Notes under the pieces: model-generated
The model's input: only the letters and a program-made list of their open reading frames with translations
What the model was told of the DNA's origin: nothing
Database searches by the model: none
Origin: Mastigamoeba balamuthi
Lineage: Eukaryota; Evosea; Mastigamoebida; Mastigamoebidae
Direction of reading: 5' to 3'
Assembly: GCA_902651635.1 (NCBI GenBank)
Contig: CACRSC010000034.1
Span: 66,209-130,208 of the forward strand
DNA length: 64,000 nucleotides
Translations under genes and position numbers: made by a program
Shown: in pieces, positions 62,066 to 64,000 of the stretch
Position numbering within the stretch: position 1 is the stretch's first letter
Layout: every line of letters begins with the position of its first letter

Positions 62066-64000
62066 ATGACCCGCGGCGCCCAAAACCGAACATCAACAGA
62101 GACACCCCCCGAAACCAAAAGCCCCATACCGAAAGCCAAACCCCGCCCGCTACCTATGATACCCAACGGCGAGAGCCCCACCCCACCAAACCGTAGCGCA
62201 GATGCGGTCCACGGCCCGCAGCCGGCACTACTACAGGACCACAGCGCGAGCCCCCCGCCGGCCCCTTTTAGCCCCGACGCCCTTTCTGCGAAATTTCCCA
62301 GTCCACACCGGGAAATACTGAGGAACACACACCACAAAACGGCGGTAAAATACGCAAACGAAGACCCAGCACAACAAACAAGCCGACGCATGGAGGAGAC
62401 TCCACCCATCGACACCCCAGCGTCCACCGGCGCCCCCCCGCCGACTAAACGCCAACGCGAAGACACGGCCCCCGAGGACGCCGACCGCATGCAAATGGAT
62501 AGCGACACCGAGAAACATACGCCCAAAGCCTGTAGCACGCCCGCAGAGGACAACGCCCCAGCCCCGAGCCCCGAGAAAGACCTGATAGACGTGGAGACTC
62601 TCCTGGCCCTCATCCAAGCGCGCATGCTGATCGAGACAGACGAACCCCGTAAACAGAAGCTCGCAGAGCTAACCTGCCTGGACGAAACCGCCCTGGTTGC
62701 CCACTTCACCTCGTCGACGGACAGAGCAGACATCGACCTCAGGGAGACGGCTAGAGCACCCAAGAGCCGGCCACAGACGGTATACAGCTGGGCACAGCCG
62801 GTGCAACGGACGCAGCCAGCGGGAACCCAACCAGGCCCTGCCCTGGGAAAAGACCAACCCCCGCCCTCGAGCCTCCAGTCCACGGCAGCGCCGTGGCCGA
62901 CCAAATCAGCCGCAACCTGGGGGCAAGCCGCCACGCACAACCCCACCCGAGACGACCGCTACGCTGACCCAACCCCAAGTCCGAGGTCAATCGACAGCCT
63001 GTCCGGCGAACCCGCAGCACCACCTAGAGCAATAGAGGACGCCGCGTACGAGACAGAGATGAAGGAAGCGATCACCCTCGTGGCAGGTGCCAGGTTGACA
63101 GAGACCGAAGCGCACCAGGTAGCAGCGGCGGGAATGGAACTCCTAGACCTGTTCCGCGAAACATACAAAATCAACGTCACTGCGAATTCGGCCTTTGTGG
63201 AATACATCGGAAAAAACAGCATTATGTTCCCGGCCCCCAACACGGCGGTATACCGTAAATGCCAAGAAATCGAGTCGGTGCAAAGGACGGCAGGTTTCTC
63301 CGCTGCTACCAGGTTATGGGTCCTCACGGAGGCAAAAATCCCCTTCACGGTATATGTGCTGCACGCCGACAAGCGCAAACCCTGCCCGAGAGAGCTCGCT
63401 GACGCATGGGCCCAACCGGCCAAAGCCCACATCATCGGCATCGAACCCCAGGCCAACGGTTGGGCGGTGACGTTCACCGATAGGAAAACGATCCTCCAGC
63501 TGGTCCGCCAGACCAACAATGACCCGAGGGCCTCGGTACACGCAGTGGCCGCGTACCAGAACAAACTGTACCCCGACGAACTGTGGAAGGTGGAACTCAA
63601 TGCCTGCACCCGCCTGGGAGCCTCGCCGCGCAACGCCATAAACTGCGCCTTCGCAGACCGTCCATACGACATCACCCGGACAGGCGTGAACCCGAAAGGA
63701 GAAGTCTTCCTCGTGCACGCATGGCCCCCAATCAACGAAACCGCCAACATTCGCATACCGGGCTACCCCGAAGCCATCGCCTACCCCCAGGGTACGGCAA
63801 AAGCCGATACGCACAGACCCACTGACTGCACCACACGATCATACAGACGAACGCGAGGCAAGCAGGAACAGGCGCAGGAGGCATGGCCCACCGACAGAAT
63901 GATGGGAGAAGACCACCAGAAGATAGGACACTGCGACCCGAGACCGCGCCGCCCCCCAAGGAACGCAGCCACCCCGACGAACGCCGCCCCCCGAATGAAC
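62066..64000 (+). CDS. Long intronless ORF leaving the right edge, possible retroelement ORF1/gag-like
   Basis: The frame is open without a stop from 61880 to base 64000 (over 700 codons). The first ATG in frame is at 62066 ('MTRGAQNRTSTETPPETKSP'); a second good candidate is 62390 ('MEETPPIDTPASTGAPPPTK'). The first ~330 residues are Pro/Thr/Ala-rich and probably disordered, with a KRQRE basic patch and an acidic helix ('DLIDVETLLALIQARMLIET'). From ~63040 a folded, mixed alpha/beta region follows ('AAGMELLDLFRETYKINVTA', 'RLWVLTEAKIPFTVYVLHAD', 'ANGWAVTFTDRKTILQLVRQ'), and the end is basic (RPRRPPRNAA). Third codon positions favour C and A, unlike the C/G of host genes, and there are no introns; both fit a mobile element. 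No zinc knuckle or enzyme motif is seen before the edge. Confidence 0.6.
   Translation, partial: MTRGAQNRTSTETPPETKSPIPKAKPRPLPMIPNGESPTPPNRSADAVHGPQPALLQDHSASPPPAPFSPDALSAKFPSPHREILRNTHHKTAVKYANEDPAQQTSRRMEETPPIDTPASTGAPPPTKRQREDTAPEDADRMQMDSDTEKHTPKACSTPAEDNAPAPSPEKDLIDVETLLALIQARMLIETDEPRKQKLAELTCLDETALVAHFTSSTDRADIDLRETARAPKSRPQTVYSWAQPVQRTQPAGTQPGPALGKDQPPPSSLQSTAAPWPTKSAATWGQAATHNPTRDDRYADPTPSPRSIDSLSGEPAAPPRAIEDAAYETEMKEAITLVAGARLTETEAHQVAAAGMELLDLFRETYKINVTANSAFVEYIGKNSIMFPAPNTAVYRKCQEIESVQRTAGFSAATRLWVLTEAKIPFTVYVLHADKRKPCPRELADAWAQPAKAHIIGIEPQANGWAVTFTDRKTILQLVRQTNNDPRASVHAVAAYQNKLYPDELWKVELNACTRLGASPRNAINCAFADRPYDITRTGVNPKGEVFLVHAWPPINETANIRIPGYPEAIAYPQGTAKADTHRPTDCTTRSYRRTRGKQEQAQEAWPTDRMMGEDHQKIGHCDPRPRRPPRNAATPTNAAPRMN

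Noticed and set aside
61807-62196. Short plus frame with a TM-like segment overlapping the start of the long ORF
   Set aside because: It could be a leader exon, but no splice pair in phase with the long ORF was found; the later part is His/Thr/Pro low complexity, so it is not annotated.
61918-62946. Minus-strand frame of 342 codons opposite the long right-edge ORF
   Set aside because: Trp/Cys/Gly-rich composition arises from the complement of a C/A-rich coding strand; the plus frame stays open much longer and shows folded-protein composition.

Overview
The window is nuclear DNA of a GC-rich, gene-dense unicellular eukaryote. The evidence is about 70 short spliceosomal introns (mostly 40-350 nt, donors very often G|GTGCG, acceptors CAG), Pol III tRNA genes between protein genes, eukaryotic families (Rab GTPases, kelch/WH2/RPEL actin proteins, papain-type proteases, ankyrin/F-box, GT32 glycosyltransferase, DRAM/Frag1-type membrane proteins) and degenerate eukaryotic transposons. 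Third codon positions are strongly G/C. An amoebozoan such as a Mastigamoeba-like archamoeba would fit the gene set, but nothing here proves the lineage. A 282-nt run of N (24730-25011) and one isolated N mark a draft scaffold. All exon joins below were derived by hand from reading frame, phase and splice-site sequence.

Layout. 0-9.5 kb: a pentapeptide-repeat gene running off the left edge, a secreted Cys-rich protein, two copies of an unrecognised four-TM family, a proline/polyQ ORF, and a gene with a Ycf45/SpoIIIAA-type ATPase behind a degenerate exonuclease-like domain. 9.9-17.7 kb: a proline-rich adaptor-like protein, two tandem 3CxxC zinc-finger genes, a large kelch/WH2/RPEL/thymosin-motif actin regulator and tRNA-Ala. 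17.8-28.5 kb: an unknown small gene, two membrane-anchored papain-like proteases flanking a DRAM-like gene, and a repeat-rich gene cut by the assembly gap. 28.9-35.8 kb: GTP cyclohydrolase II, two tRNA-Pro genes inside a 1.08-kb tandem duplication, a three-member array of Cys-rich surface proteins, and MESH1. 35.9-43.2 kb: an atypical Rab-like gene, an ankyrin/F-box gene, a GT32 glycosyltransferase, an EF-hand protein and a second DRAM-like gene. 43.5-52.7 kb: an 18-exon coiled-coil protein of about 1,836 residues and a gene encoding two Rab-like G domains in one chain. 53-58 kb: two more copies of the four-TM family (one broken) and a large Cys-rich secreted protein with a frameshifted tail. 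58.2-61 kb: an AT-richer island with a dead Ty3/gypsy-type fragment split by a mariner-type transposase. 61-64 kb: a small gene whose first exon reproduces the histone H3 N-terminal tail, then an intronless A/C-rich reading frame of more than 2.1 kb that leaves the right edge.

Themes: many secreted or membrane-anchored Cys-rich proteins suggest a surface/endolysosomal repertoire (proteases, surface array, DRAM-like proteins); actin and Rab genes fit an amoeboid, phagotrophic cell. Most notable are the tandem-Rab fusion, the H3-tail mimic, the multi-motif actin protein, the exonuclease-like/Ycf45 fusion, an unusually high share of GC-AG introns (about 9 of 71 inferred), and the tRNA-associated duplication with patchy divergence.
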